A stretch of DNA of 64,000 nucleotides from Streptomyces griseofuscus. Its GTDB lineage: Bacteria > Actinomycetota > Actinomycetes > Streptomycetales > Streptomycetaceae. Shown here one piece after another: positions 25,910 through 34,171 of this stretch (position 1 is the stretch's first letter; each line of letters starts with the position of its first letter). Location of the stretch: assembly GCF_014673495.1 (NCBI RefSeq), contig NZ_CP051006.1, positions 4,960,001 to 5,024,000 of the forward strand, written 5' to 3'. The notes under the pieces are model-generated. The model saw only the letters and a program-made list of their open reading frames with translations. It searched no databases and was not told the origin of the DNA. A program made the translations under genes and the position numbers.

Positions 25910-27784
25910 ATGACCCAGCCGCCCCCGCCCCCGCCGAACCAGCCCCCGCAGCAGGGGGGTTTCGGTCCGCCGACCCCGCCGCAGCAGACCCCGCCCACCG
26001 GGCCGCACTCGCTGGACAAGCAGCCCCCCGCGGACCCGCCGGCCCCGCAGGGCGCCCCGCCCCCGCCGCCCGGACCCCCGCAGCAGCCGGCGCCCGGCTA
26101 CGGCTACCCGCAGCAGCCGGGCCCCGGTTACGGCTACCCGCAGCCGACGCCCCCGGCCCCGCCGGCCGGCTACGGCTACCCCGCCGCGCCCCCGAACCCG
26201 TACGGCCAGCAGCCCCCCGCCCCCTACGGGGCGCCGCAGCAGAACCCGTACGCCATGCCCACCCAGCCCATGCAGCAGTCCGGGCAGCCGGGCTACGGCT
26301 ATCCGGGCCAGCCCCCGACCATGCCGATGCAGCAGGGCGGGGGCGCCGGGGGCGGGCGGAACAACACCGCGCTGTACATCGTCATCGCGGCGGTCGTCGT
26401 GATCGCGCTGATCGTCGGCGGCGGCATCTTGTACGCGGGCTCCGGTGACGGCGGCACCAAGCAGGACACCGCGTCCTCCGGCGGCGGCAACGGCGGCGGC
26501 CAGGACAAGGGTTCCGGCGGTTCGACCGGCGGCCAGGAGAAGGCGCCGGCGAACCCGGCGGCCAAGGTCCTCTTCCAGGTCCCCTCGCCCTCCGTCACGG
26601 ACACGGTGAGCACCGCCGGCTCCTGGCTGACCGACAAGGTGTACGCCAAGACCGGCGTGAACGAGATCGTCGGCTACGACCCGGTCAAGGGCACCGAGCT
26701 GTGGACGGTCAAGCTGCCCGGCCCGGTCTGCGCGGCCAGCCGGCACATCACCGCCGACGACAAGACCGCGATCACGTACCAGCCGACGACCAAGAAGTAC
26801 CAGGGCTGCTCCGACATCGCGGCGATCGACCTCGACGCGGGCAAGAAGCTATGGACGAAGACCGTCAACGTCGGTGACTACCCGGTCAATTACCAGAACG
26901 TGACCGTCTCCCAGCACACCGTCGCGCTCGGCGACAGCAACGGCGGCGCGGCCTTCGACATCGACTCCGGCAAGCCGCTGTGGCAGCCGAAGCCGGGCGA
27001 GGACTGCTACGACTCGGGCTACGGCGGCGGCGCCAAGCTGGTCGCGGTGCGCAGCTGCGGCGACTCGGACAACACCCAGCTGTCCATCCAGACCATCGAC
27101 CCGACGTCGGGCAAGGTCCTCTCCGAGTACAAGATGGACCCGGGCATCGAGTACGCCTCGGTCGTCTCCACCGATCCGCTGGTGGTCGCCGCCGACGTCG
27201 GCGACAGCGCGGGCGACGGCAGTGGCATCTCGGACTACTTCTCCATCGACAACAAGACCGGCAAGCTGCTCGCCCGGATCTCCGCGCCCGGCAAGACCTA
27301 CGGCGGCCGCTGCGACGGCATCACCCGGATCGAGGACTGCCACGAGGTCGTCGTCGGCGGCGGCAAGCTGTTCGTGCCGACCGAGGAGCACGACGGCAGC
27401 GGCACCTCCTACAGCACCACCAACGAGGTCGTCGCCTTCGACCTGGCCACCGGCAAGCCCACCGGCCAGCGCGCCGAGGCCGGGGACGGCTATCTGCTGT
27501 CGCCGCTGCGCATGGACGGCGCCAACCTGATCGCCTACAAGAAGCCGCCGTACGACAAGGGCGGCCAGATCGTGAGCATCGACGGCTCCACCTTCAAGGA
27601 GACCAAGCTCCTGGAGAACCCCTCCACGGAGAGCGTCCGGCGCGCCGAGGGCAGCATGCTGCCGGACTACGCGGAGATCCTCTTCGCGAACGGCCGGCTC
27701 TACATGTCCGACGTCTTCGTCGACAAGGCGGACCCGAACGACGACAAGTCGTATCTGGTGCTGGCCTTCGGCACGGACGGCTGA
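25910..27784 (+). CDS. Membrane-anchored PQQ-like beta-propeller protein, paralogue 2
   Basis: A 624-residue paralogue of the preceding protein, 75 bases downstream. Residues 1-148 are again Pro/Gly/Gln/Tyr-rich with Pro-Gly-Tyr-Gly-Tyr-Pro repeats. The helix lies at about 151-174, a Gly/Ser spacer follows, and the remainder is the propeller with Asp-Ser-Gly-Lys and Asp-Leu-Ala-Thr-Gly-Lys blade ends and Cys pairs such as Glu-Asp-Cys-Tyr-Asp-Ser-Gly. The topology is cytoplasmic N-terminus and external propeller. The tandem arrangement suggests duplication and possibly a hetero-oligomer. A strong hairpin after the stop ends the unit. Confidence 0.8.
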   Translation: MTQPPPPPPNQPPQQGGFGPPTPPQQTPPTGPHSLDKQPPADPPAPQGAPPPPPGPPQQPAPGYGYPQQPGPGYGYPQPTPPAPPAGYGYPAAPPNPYGQQPPAPYGAPQQNPYAMPTQPMQQSGQPGYGYPGQPPTMPMQQGGGAGGGRNNTALYIVIAAVVVIALIVGGGILYAGSGDGGTKQDTASSGGGNGGGQDKGSGGSTGGQEKAPANPAAKVLFQVPSPSVTDTVSTAGSWLTDKVYAKTGVNEIVGYDPVKGTELWTVKLPGPVCAASRHITADDKTAITYQPTTKKYQGCSDIAAIDLDAGKKLWTKTVNVGDYPVNYQNVTVSQHTVALGDSNGGAAFDIDSGKPLWQPKPGEDCYDSGYGGGAKLVAVRSCGDSDNTQLSIQTIDPTSGKVLSEYKMDPGIEYASVVSTDPLVVAADVGDSAGDGSGISDYFSIDNKTGKLLARISAPGKTYGGRCDGITRIEDCHEVVVGGGKLFVPTEEHDGSGTSYSTTNEVVAFDLATGKPTGQRAEAGDGYLLSPLRMDGANLIAYKKPPYDKGGQIVSIDGSTFKETKLLENPSTESVRRAEGSMLPDYAEILFANGRLYMSDVFVDKADPNDDKSYLVLAFGTDG

Positions 27785-27824
27785 CCGCCGCCACACAATC
27801 ACCCGAACAGGTGACTTAGTCAGC

Positions 27825-27855
27825 AGTGCCCCGGATGTCATCGGTCCGGGGCACT
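27825..27855 (+). terminator. Hairpin after the PQQ-like pair
   Basis: AGTGCCCCGGA and TCCGGGGCACT form a perfect 11-base stem around a nine-base loop, 40 bases after the stop of the second propeller gene. It is followed by a short pyrimidine run. Confidence 0.75.
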
Positions 27856-28001
27856 TCTGCTGTCCAGGGGCAGCGCGGCGTCGAACAAGCGTGTAGCTTC
27901 CGGGGGCATGCAAAGGGGCGGGGTGCCGGGGGGCCCTCTGTCCTTCGGGCCGGTGGACGTCCATAGTGGGGCATCCAGGGGCGGGACTGGGGGGTTTCTC
28001 A

Positions 28002-28676
28002 ATGGGAGTACGGCTCATGGTCGTGGACGACCATCGCCTGCTCGCGGAGGCACTGGCATCGGCGCTGAAACTGCGCGGACACCGGGTGCTCGCCTCGGCC
28101 GCGCCCGCCGCGGGCGCGGCCGACCTGGTGATCGCGCGGGCACCCGAGGTGTGCCTGCTGGGTACGGCCGCCCCGGCCGAGCCGGGCGCCTTCGACCCGG
28201 TGGCCAAGATCAAGCGGGAGCGGCCGCAGGTGGCGGTCGTGGTGCTGGGCCCGGTGCCCTCGCCGCGGGGGATCGCCGCGGCGTTCGCCGCCGGGGCGGC
28301 GGGGTACGTACGGCACGACGAGCGCATCGAGGGCGTGGAGCGGGCGATCCTGAAGGCTCGGGCGGGCGAGTCGGCGGTGGCCCCCGGCCTTCTCCAGGAG
28401 GCGTTCGAGGAGCTGCTGAACCCCACGGCCCAGCCCGATGACGAGGCCCAGCGGCTGCTCGGCGTGCTGACCCCGCGCGAGGTCGAGGTGCTGGTCCGCG
28501 TCGCCGACGGGGAGGACACCCGGGTCATCGCCTCCGGTATGCACATAGCCCCGAGCACGGCCCGCACCCATGTGCAGCGGGTGCTGATGAAGCTGGGTGT
28601 GGGGTCACGTCTGGAGGCGGCGGCGCTGGCCGCGCGCACGGGCCTGCTGGACCGCGCGGCGGGGCCGGGAGCCTAG
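28002..28676 (+). CDS. LuxR-type response regulator with degenerate receiver domain
   Basis: A 224-residue protein. The N-terminus resembles a receiver (Val-Val-Asp-Asp-His-Arg-Leu-Leu-Ala-Glu-Ala-Leu), but the phosphorylation strand reads Val-Cys-Leu-Leu-Gly-Thr-Ala-Ala: the expected Asp is Gly. The C-terminal helix-turn-helix is intact (Leu-Thr-Pro-Arg-Glu-Val-Glu-Val-Leu, then Ala-Pro-Ser-Thr-Ala-Arg-Thr-His-Val). No histidine kinase is adjacent. It is therefore predicted to work without phosphorylation or through another ligand. ATG 28002 gives the family N-terminus; GTG at 27966 is less likely. Confidence 0.85.
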   Translation: MGVRLMVVDDHRLLAEALASALKLRGHRVLASAAPAAGAADLVIARAPEVCLLGTAAPAEPGAFDPVAKIKRERPQVAVVVLGPVPSPRGIAAAFAAGAAGYVRHDERIEGVERAILKARAGESAVAPGLLQEAFEELLNPTAQPDDEAQRLLGVLTPREVEVLVRVADGEDTRVIASGMHIAPSTARTHVQRVLMKLGVGSRLEAAALAARTGLLDRAAGPGA

Positions 28677-28692
28677 CTCCCGGCCCCGCCGC
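28656..28692 (+). terminator. Perfect 17-base-arm hairpin spanning the LuxR-type gene stop
   Basis: The arms are GCGGCGGGGCCGGGAGC and its exact complement, with the loop CTA. The TAG stop of the regulator lies within the hairpin. There is no U-run, which is normal for Streptomyces terminators. Confidence 0.75.
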
Positions 28693-28693
28693 A

Positions 28694-28740
28694 GCGCCCC
28701 GTCAGGGGCGCGGGGAACTGCGCGATCAGCCACGACGCGG
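28694..28740. repeat. Common Streptomyces intergenic repeat
   Basis: GCGCCCC-GTCA-GGGGCGC followed by GGGGAACTGCGCGATCAGCC matches a short dispersed repeat I recall from many Streptomyces intergenic regions, usually just downstream of genes. It forms a seven-base-stem hairpin. Function is unknown; it may act as a terminator or REP-like element. Confidence 0.5.
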
Positions 28741-28772
28741 CCGCCCGGCGGACGGGCCGCCCCCCGACGGCG

Positions 28773-28824
28773 CTAGGGTCTTTCGTTTGGCTCAGGCCGG
28801 CATGATCCAAACGAGAGGCCCTAG
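28773..28824. repeat. CTAG-flanked palindromic element (MITE-like)
   Basis: Two arms of 18 bases, CTAGGGTCTTTCGTTTGG and CCAAACGAGAGGCCCTAG, face each other across 16 bases with three mismatches. Each end is CTAG, as expected for insertion into a CTAG with duplication. The right CTAG contains the stop codon of the neighbouring 99-residue membrane protein gene. It could be a miniature transposable element, and may also serve as a bidirectional terminator. Confidence 0.6.
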
Positions 28825-29120
28825 TCCTCCCGCTGAGGTGCCACCGGCCGGAGTTTCAGCCAGACCAGGAAGAAGACGCCCAGCGCCAGCATTCCGACCC
28901 CGGTCCACAGGTTGATGTTGACCCCCTGCGCCTTGTCGATCGCGGACTGCGAGTCCGTGATGCCGGTGATGGTGACGATCACGCCGTAGACCACGAAGAG
29001 CCCGCCGATGATGCGCCGCAGATCGAAGATGCGGGACGCCGTCGCCGACTTGGTCTCCAGCTCGGTGACCTCGCGCGCGATCTCGCCCTCGGTGTAATGG
29101 TGTTCGGAGTTCTCGGACAT
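28821..29120 (-). CDS. Small membrane protein next to the sodium/solute symporter
   Basis: A 99-residue protein with a charged N-terminal 35 residues (Glu-Gly-Glu-Ile-Ala-Arg-Glu-Val-Thr-Glu-Leu) and two hydrophobic helices, about 37-57 and 70-90. ATG 29120 is preferred, since GAGGATCGAGGGAAC precedes it. It begins 20 bases after the symporter stop and is probably cotranscribed, so an accessory or stability role for the transporter is inferred. The stop codon coincides with the CTAG end of a palindromic element. Confidence 0.72.
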   Translation of the reverse strand: MSENSEHHYTEGEIAREVTELETKSATASRIFDLRRIIGGLFVVYGVIVTITGITDSQSAIDKAQGVNINLWTGVGMLALGVFFLVWLKLRPVAPQRED

Positions 29121-29140
29121 GTTCCCTCGATCCTCCCGCG

Positions 29141-30835
29141 TCAGAACGAGAACGGGATGTAGCAGAGTGCGGCCAGCACGACCGCGCCCCAGCCCAGCAG
29201 TGCCGGCTTGCGGTACCACGCGTCGTCACCGGGGGCCGGCGGCTCGGACATCCCCGGCGACCGGGTGCCGTAGACCAGCCCCTGGAGCTCCCGCGCGGGC
29301 TTCGGCTCGGTGAACAGCGTCACCAGGACCATCACGACCGCGCCGGCGAGGAACCCGGCGATCGCCGAGACGAAGTTGGCGCCCTGGTCGGAGGGGATGG
29401 AGATGATCCCCCTCTTGTAGAGCACGAAGTAGTTGACCATCGCGGTGACGGTGCCCGCGAGCAGGCCCCAGAAGCCGGACTTGACCGACGCCCGCTTCCA
29501 GAACATGCCGATGATGAAGACGACGAACATCGGCACGTTGAAGAAGGAGAACAGCGTCTGGAGGTAGGACATGATGTTCGAGAACGACGACGCGAGGAAC
29601 GCCGTGCCGACCGAGGCGCAGACGCCGATCACGGTGATCCAGCGGCCGAACCGGACGTAGTACGCGTCCTCCCGCCCGCGCACCACGTACTTCGCCCAGA
29701 TGTCCGTGGTGAACACGGTGTTGAAGGACGACACGTTGGCCGCCATGCCGGCCATGAACGCGGCGAGCAGACCGGTGACCGCGATGCCGAGCACACCGTT
29801 GGGCAGCAGCTCCTGCATCAGGTACGGGATGGCGTCGTTGTACTGGAGGCCGGAGGCGCTGGTGCCGATATTGGGCACGAGCGCGGCCGCGACCAGGCCC
29901 GGGATCATCACCAGGAAGACGATGAAGATCTTCGGGTACGCGGCGATCAGCGGTGTGCGCTGCCCCGCCGAGAGGTTCTTCGCGGACAGGGCGCGCTGGA
30001 CCTCGGCGAAGTTGGTGGTCCAGTAGCCGAAGGAGAGCACGAAACCGAGGCCGAGCACGATCGTCAGCCAGTTCGCGCCGAGCGGGTTGGTGCTGCCGAT
30101 CCCGGTGCCGCCCCACGCGGTGGTGAAGTTGTGCCCGTGGGTCTCGGCGAGCTTGTGGGTCAGTCCGCCCCAGCCGCCGACCTTGCGCAGCCCGAGGATG
30201 GTGATCGGGATGAGCGCGGCCAGGATCACGAAGAACTGGAGCACCTCGTTGTAGATCGCCGAGGACAGGCCGCCCAGGGTGATGTACGCGAGGACGAAGG
30301 CGCCGGCGACCACGATGGCCACCCACTGGGGCCAGCCCAGCAGGGCCTCGACCACGATCGCGAGGGCGTACAGGTTGACGCCGGCGATCAGGATCGCGGC
30401 GAAGGCGAACAGGATCGAACTGAGCAGATGGGCTGCCTTGTCGAAGCGCAGCAGCAGGAACTCGGGGACCGAGCGGACCTTGCTGCCGTAGTAGAAGGGC
30501 ATCATCACCAGGCCGAGGAAGACCATGGCGGGGATGGCGCCGATCCAGTACCAGTGCACGGTGTAGGCGCCGTACTGGGCGCTGTTGGCGGCCATGCCGA
30601 GGATCTCGGTGGCCGCCAGGTTCGCCGAGATGAAGGCGAGGCCGGTGATCCAGGCGGGCAGCGAGCGTCCGGACAGGAAGAAGTCGAGGCTGGTCTTGAC
30701 CGAGCGGCGGGCGGCGAATCCGATCCCGAGCACGACGACGAAGTAGATCGCCAGGATCGTGTAGTCCAGCCAGTTGGTCGGGAGCCGTAGCCCGGCCGCC
30801 GCCAGATACGTATGCGCGTATGTGGGGGTTTGCAT
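29141..30835 (-). CDS. Sodium:solute symporter family transporter, probably sugar
   Basis: A 564-residue protein with about 13-14 hydrophobic helices, matching the SSS/SGLT family. Recognisable segments are Phe-Leu-Ser-Gly-Arg-Ser-Leu-Pro-Ala-Trp near residue 52, Ser-Ala-Asn-Leu-Ala-Ala-Thr-Glu near residue 70, and Gly-Gly-Leu-Ser-Ser-Ala-Ile-Tyr-Asn-Glu near residue 170; the last two resemble SGLT-type sugar transporters. It is divergent from galT-galE-galK across 159 bases that carry the gal operator-like repeats, so galactose uptake is the most economical guess. Substrate is inferred from context only. Confidence 0.87.
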   Translation of the reverse strand: MQTPTYAHTYLAAAGLRLPTNWLDYTILAIYFVVVLGIGFAARRSVKTSLDFFLSGRSLPAWITGLAFISANLAATEILGMAANSAQYGAYTVHWYWIGAIPAMVFLGLVMMPFYYGSKVRSVPEFLLLRFDKAAHLLSSILFAFAAILIAGVNLYALAIVVEALLGWPQWVAIVVAGAFVLAYITLGGLSSAIYNEVLQFFVILAALIPITILGLRKVGGWGGLTHKLAETHGHNFTTAWGGTGIGSTNPLGANWLTIVLGLGFVLSFGYWTTNFAEVQRALSAKNLSAGQRTPLIAAYPKIFIVFLVMIPGLVAAALVPNIGTSASGLQYNDAIPYLMQELLPNGVLGIAVTGLLAAFMAGMAANVSSFNTVFTTDIWAKYVVRGREDAYYVRFGRWITVIGVCASVGTAFLASSFSNIMSYLQTLFSFFNVPMFVVFIIGMFWKRASVKSGFWGLLAGTVTAMVNYFVLYKRGIISIPSDQGANFVSAIAGFLAGAVVMVLVTLFTEPKPARELQGLVYGTRSPGMSEPPAPGDDAWYRKPALLGWGAVVLAALCYIPFSF

Positions 30836-30905
30836 GAGAACTCGCTTCGTTGCGCGAACTGATCAGAGCGGCAACCTACGCCTGTGTATTTAGAAAATGA
30901 ACAGT

Positions 30906-30970
30906 TGTGATGGTGATCTTTGTTCGATTGTGATGATCTGATTCTGTGTCGGGTTGTGGTCTGTTATGTT
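30906..30970 (+). promoter_or_regulatory. galP1-like promoter and operator of the gal operon
   Basis: TGTGATG occurs at 30906-30912 and 30929-30935, with related GTGATC and TGATG copies between and after. TATGTT at 30965-30970 fits a -10, and GAGAGGAG at 30981-30988 precedes galT. From memory, the glucose-sensitive, galactose-dependent galP1 promoter of Streptomyces is controlled through repeated TGTGAT-like hexamers in this position. The AT-richness of this stretch is striking against its surroundings. Confidence 0.65.
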
Positions 30971-30994
30971 TGATTCTGTTGAGAGGAGTCCGGC

Positions 30995-32056
30995 GTGAAG
31001 AAGACCCCGACCCTGCTGGCCGACGGTCGCGAGCTGATCTACTACGACCTGCGGGACGACACCGTGCGCGACGCCGTCGACCGCCGTCCGCTGGACCGCA
31101 CGGCCACCACCTCCGAGATCCGCCGCGATCCGCTGCTCGGGGACCGGGTCGCCGTCGCCTCCCACCGGCAGGGCCGCACCTACCACCCGCCGGCCGACCA
31201 GTGCCCGCTGTGCCCGACCGAGGGCGAGCGGCTCAGCGAGATCCCGGACTCCTCGTACGACGTCGTCGTCTTCGAGAACCGCTTCCCCTCGCTCGCCGGT
31301 GACTCCGGCCGCTGCGAGGTCGTCTGCTTCACCTCCGACCACGACGCCTCCTTCGCCGATCTGACCCCCGAGCAGGGGCGCCTGGTGCTGGACGCGTGGA
31401 CCGACCGCACGGCGGAGCTGTCGCAGCTGCCCTGTGTCGAGCAGGTGTTCTGCTTCGAGAACCGCGGCGCCGAGATCGGTGTGACCCTCGGTCACCCGCA
31501 CGGACAGATCTACGCCTACCCCTTCACCACCCCGCGCACCGCGCTGATGCTCCGCTCGCTCGCCGACCACAAGGCGGCCCACGCGGGGGAGAACCTCTTC
31601 GACGCCGTCCTGGAGCGTGAACTCGCCGCCGAGCGGGTCGTCCTGGCGGGTGAACACTGGGTGGCCTTCGTGCCGTACGCGGCGCACTGGCCGTACGAGG
31701 TCCACCTGTACCCCAGGCGCCGCGTCCCCGATCTGCTCGCCCTGGACGAGGCGGCGCGCACAGAGTTCCCCCAGGTGTATCTGGAACTCTTGAGGCGCTT
31801 CGACCGGATCTTCGGGACCGGTGAGCCGCCGACGCCGTACATCTCCGCCTGGCACCAGGCGCCGTTCGGGGCGCTCACCGGCTTCGACGGGGTGACGCGG
31901 GAGGACTTCGCGCTCCATCTGGAGCTTTTCACCATCCGCCGCACTCCCGGCAAGCTGAAGTTTCTCGCGGGTTCCGAGTCCGGCATGAACGTGTTCATCA
32001 ACGACGTGCCGCCGGAACGCGCGGCCGAGCGACTGCGAGAGGTAGCGACTTCATGA
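30995..32056 (+). CDS. galT: Galactose-1-phosphate uridylyltransferase GalT
   Basis: A 353-residue HIT-superfamily enzyme exchanging UMP between UDP-glucose and galactose-1-phosphate in the Leloir pathway. The zinc ligands appear as Cys-Pro-Leu-Cys-Pro near residue 70. The active site is His-Pro-His-Gly-Gln near residues 168-172, with the nucleophile His170. GTG 30995 has GAGAGGAG upstream. It is the first gene of galT-galE-galK and its stop overlaps the galE start (ATGA). Confidence 0.95.
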   Translation: MKKTPTLLADGRELIYYDLRDDTVRDAVDRRPLDRTATTSEIRRDPLLGDRVAVASHRQGRTYHPPADQCPLCPTEGERLSEIPDSSYDVVVFENRFPSLAGDSGRCEVVCFTSDHDASFADLTPEQGRLVLDAWTDRTAELSQLPCVEQVFCFENRGAEIGVTLGHPHGQIYAYPFTTPRTALMLRSLADHKAAHAGENLFDAVLERELAAERVVLAGEHWVAFVPYAAHWPYEVHLYPRRRVPDLLALDEAARTEFPQVYLELLRRFDRIFGTGEPPTPYISAWHQAPFGALTGFDGVTREDFALHLELFTIRRTPGKLKFLAGSESGMNVFINDVPPERAAERLREVATS

Positions 32057-33015
32057 AGTACCTGGTGACGGGTGGCGCGGGATACGTCGGCAGCGTGGTG
32101 GCACAGCATCTGCTGGAGGCCGGACACGAGGTCACCGTCCTCGACAACCTCTCCACCGGCTTCCGTACGGGTGTCCCGGCCGGCGCCGCCTTCATCGAGG
32201 GCGACATCCGCGACGCCGCCAAGTGGCTCGACGCCTCGTACCACGGCGTACTGCACTTCGCCGCGTTCTCCCAGGTCGGCGAGTCCGTGGTGAAGCCCGA
32301 GAAGTACTGGGACAACAATGTCGCCGGGACCCTCGCCCTGCTCGGCGCGATGCGCGAGGCGGGCGTGCGCACCCTCGTCTTCTCCTCCACGGCCGCCACC
32401 TACGGCGAGCCCGAGCAGGTCCCGATCACCGAGAGCGCCCCGACCCGCCCGACCAACCCCTACGGGGCGTCCAAGCTCGCCGTCGACCATATGATCACCA
32501 GCGAGGCGAACGCCCACGGCCTCGCCGCGGTCTCGCTGCGCTACTTCAACGTGGCGGGCGCGTACGGCGCGTACGGCGAGCGCCATGACCCCGAGTCGCA
32601 CCTCATCCCGCTGGTCCTCCAGGTCGCCCAGGGCCGCCGCGACGCCATCTCCGTCTACGGCGACGACTACCCGACGCCCGACGGCACCTGTGTACGCGAC
32701 TACATCCATGTGGCCGACCTCGCCGACGCGCACCTGCTGGCGCTGACGGCCGCACGCCCCGGCGAGCACCTGATCTGCAACCTCGGCAACGGCAACGGGT
32801 TCTCCGTCCGCGAGGTGATCGAGACCGTCCGCGAGGTCACCGGGCACCCGATCCCCGAGGTCGTCGCACCGCGCCGGGGCGGCGACCCGGCCGTCCTGGT
32901 CGCCGCCGCGGACACCGCCCGCGAGAAGCTGGGCTGGAACCCGACCCGCGCGGAGCTCGCGGGCATCGTCGCGGACGCCTGGGAGTTCGCGCAGCAGCTG
33001 TCCAAGGAGGACTAG
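32053..33015 (+). CDS. galE: UDP-glucose 4-epimerase GalE
   Basis: A 320-residue short-chain dehydrogenase-fold epimerase interconverting UDP-galactose and UDP-glucose. The NAD loop is Thr-Gly-Gly-Ala-Gly-Tyr-Val-Gly (residues 6-13). The catalytic Ser-Ser-Thr-Ala-Ala-Thr-Tyr lies near residue 115 and Tyr-Gly-Ala-Ser-Lys near residue 137 (YxxxK). It overlaps galT by four bases, and galK starts on its last base, so the three are tightly coupled. Confidence 0.95.
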   Translation: MKYLVTGGAGYVGSVVAQHLLEAGHEVTVLDNLSTGFRTGVPAGAAFIEGDIRDAAKWLDASYHGVLHFAAFSQVGESVVKPEKYWDNNVAGTLALLGAMREAGVRTLVFSSTAATYGEPEQVPITESAPTRPTNPYGASKLAVDHMITSEANAHGLAAVSLRYFNVAGAYGAYGERHDPESHLIPLVLQVAQGRRDAISVYGDDYPTPDGTCVRDYIHVADLADAHLLALTAARPGEHLICNLGNGNGFSVREVIETVREVTGHPIPEVVAPRRGGDPAVLVAAADTAREKLGWNPTRAELAGIVADAWEFAQQLSKED

Positions 33016-34169
33016 TGGGGGCACAGCAGGTCGCCGAGCGCTTCGCCGAGTTGTACGGAGCGCGTCCGCAGGGAGTGTGGGCGGCGCCGGGACGGGTCAA
33101 CCTGATCGGCGAGCACACCGACTACAACGACGGCTTCGTCATGCCGTTCGCCCTGCCCCACCAGGCCCTCGCGGCGGTCTCCCGCCGGGACGACGGCCTG
33201 CTGCGCCTGCATTCGGCGGACATGGCGGGCGGCGTCGTGGAACTGCGCCTCGACGCCCTCGCGCCGGGCGGCGACCCCGCCTGGACGGCGTACCCGGCGG
33301 GCGTCGTCTGGGCCCTGCGCGAGGCGGGCCACCCGGTCACCGGAGCGGACATCCACCTCTCCTCGACCGTGCCCACCGGCGCCGGCCTGTCCTCCTCCGC
33401 CGCCCTCGAGGTCGTGATCGCCCTCGCGCTGCGCGACCTGTACGGCCTCGACCTCGCCCGGTGGCAGCTCGCCCGGCTGTGCCAGCGCGCCGAGAACGTC
33501 TACGTCGGCGCGCCGACCGGGATCATGGACCAGACCGCGGCCGCGTGCTGCGAGCCGGGCCACGCGCTCTTCCTCGACACCCGCGACCTGTCCCAGCGGC
33601 AGATCCCCTTCGACCTCGCGGCCGAGGGCCTGCGCCTCCTCGTGGTCGACACCCAGGTCAAGCACGCGCACAGCGGCGGCGAGTACGGCAAGCGCCGGGC
33701 CGGCTGCGAGAAGGGCGCGGCCCTGCTCGGCGTCACCGCCCTGCGCGACATCGCCTACGCCGACCTGGACGCGGCGCTGGCCCGGCTGGGCGAGGAGGAG
33801 GAGATCCGCCGTCTGGTCCGCCATGTCGTCACGGAGGACGAGCGCGTCGAACGCACGGTCGCCCTGCTGCGCGCCGGCACCCCCCGCGCCATCGGCCCGA
33901 TCCTCACCGAGGGCCACGCCTCGCTGCGCGACGACTTCCGCATCTCCTGCCCGGAACTGGACCTGGTCGTGGAGACGGCCCTCGCCCACGGCGCCCTGGG
34001 CGCCCGTATGACCGGCGGCGGCTTCGGCGGCTCGGCCATCGTCCTCACCGACACGGCCGCCGTCCCCTCCCTGACCGAGTCCCTGGAAACGGCCTTCACC
34101 GCGGCGCAGTTCAAGGCTCCCCGGGTGTTCGAGGCGGTGCCGTCGGCGGGGGCGCGGCGCCTGGTCTGA
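33015..34169 (+). CDS. galK: Galactokinase GalK
   Basis: A 384-residue GHMP kinase phosphorylating galactose at C1. The galactose-recognition signature Gly-Arg-Val-Asn-Leu-Ile-Gly-Glu-His-Thr-Asp-Tyr-Asn lies near residues 24-36. The ATP loop is Pro-Thr-Gly-Ala-Gly-Leu-Ser-Ser-Ser-Ala near 118-127, and motif III is Met-Thr-Gly-Gly-Gly-Phe-Gly-Gly near 332-339. The GTG start overlaps the galE stop. The operon ends here, convergent with an acetyltransferase gene. Confidence 0.95.
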   Translation: MGAQQVAERFAELYGARPQGVWAAPGRVNLIGEHTDYNDGFVMPFALPHQALAAVSRRDDGLLRLHSADMAGGVVELRLDALAPGGDPAWTAYPAGVVWALREAGHPVTGADIHLSSTVPTGAGLSSSAALEVVIALALRDLYGLDLARWQLARLCQRAENVYVGAPTGIMDQTAAACCEPGHALFLDTRDLSQRQIPFDLAAEGLRLLVVDTQVKHAHSGGEYGKRRAGCEKGAALLGVTALRDIAYADLDAALARLGEEEEIRRLVRHVVTEDERVERTVALLRAGTPRAIGPILTEGHASLRDDFRISCPELDLVVETALAHGALGARMTGGGFGGSAIVLTDTAAVPSLTESLETAFTAAQFKAPRVFEAVPSAGARRLV

Positions 34170-34171
34170 CG

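Noticed and set aside
23804..26746. A 980-residue Gly/Arg/Val-rich minus-strand frame
   Set aside because: It is antisense to two clear propeller genes and its low complexity mirrors their Pro/Gly tails.
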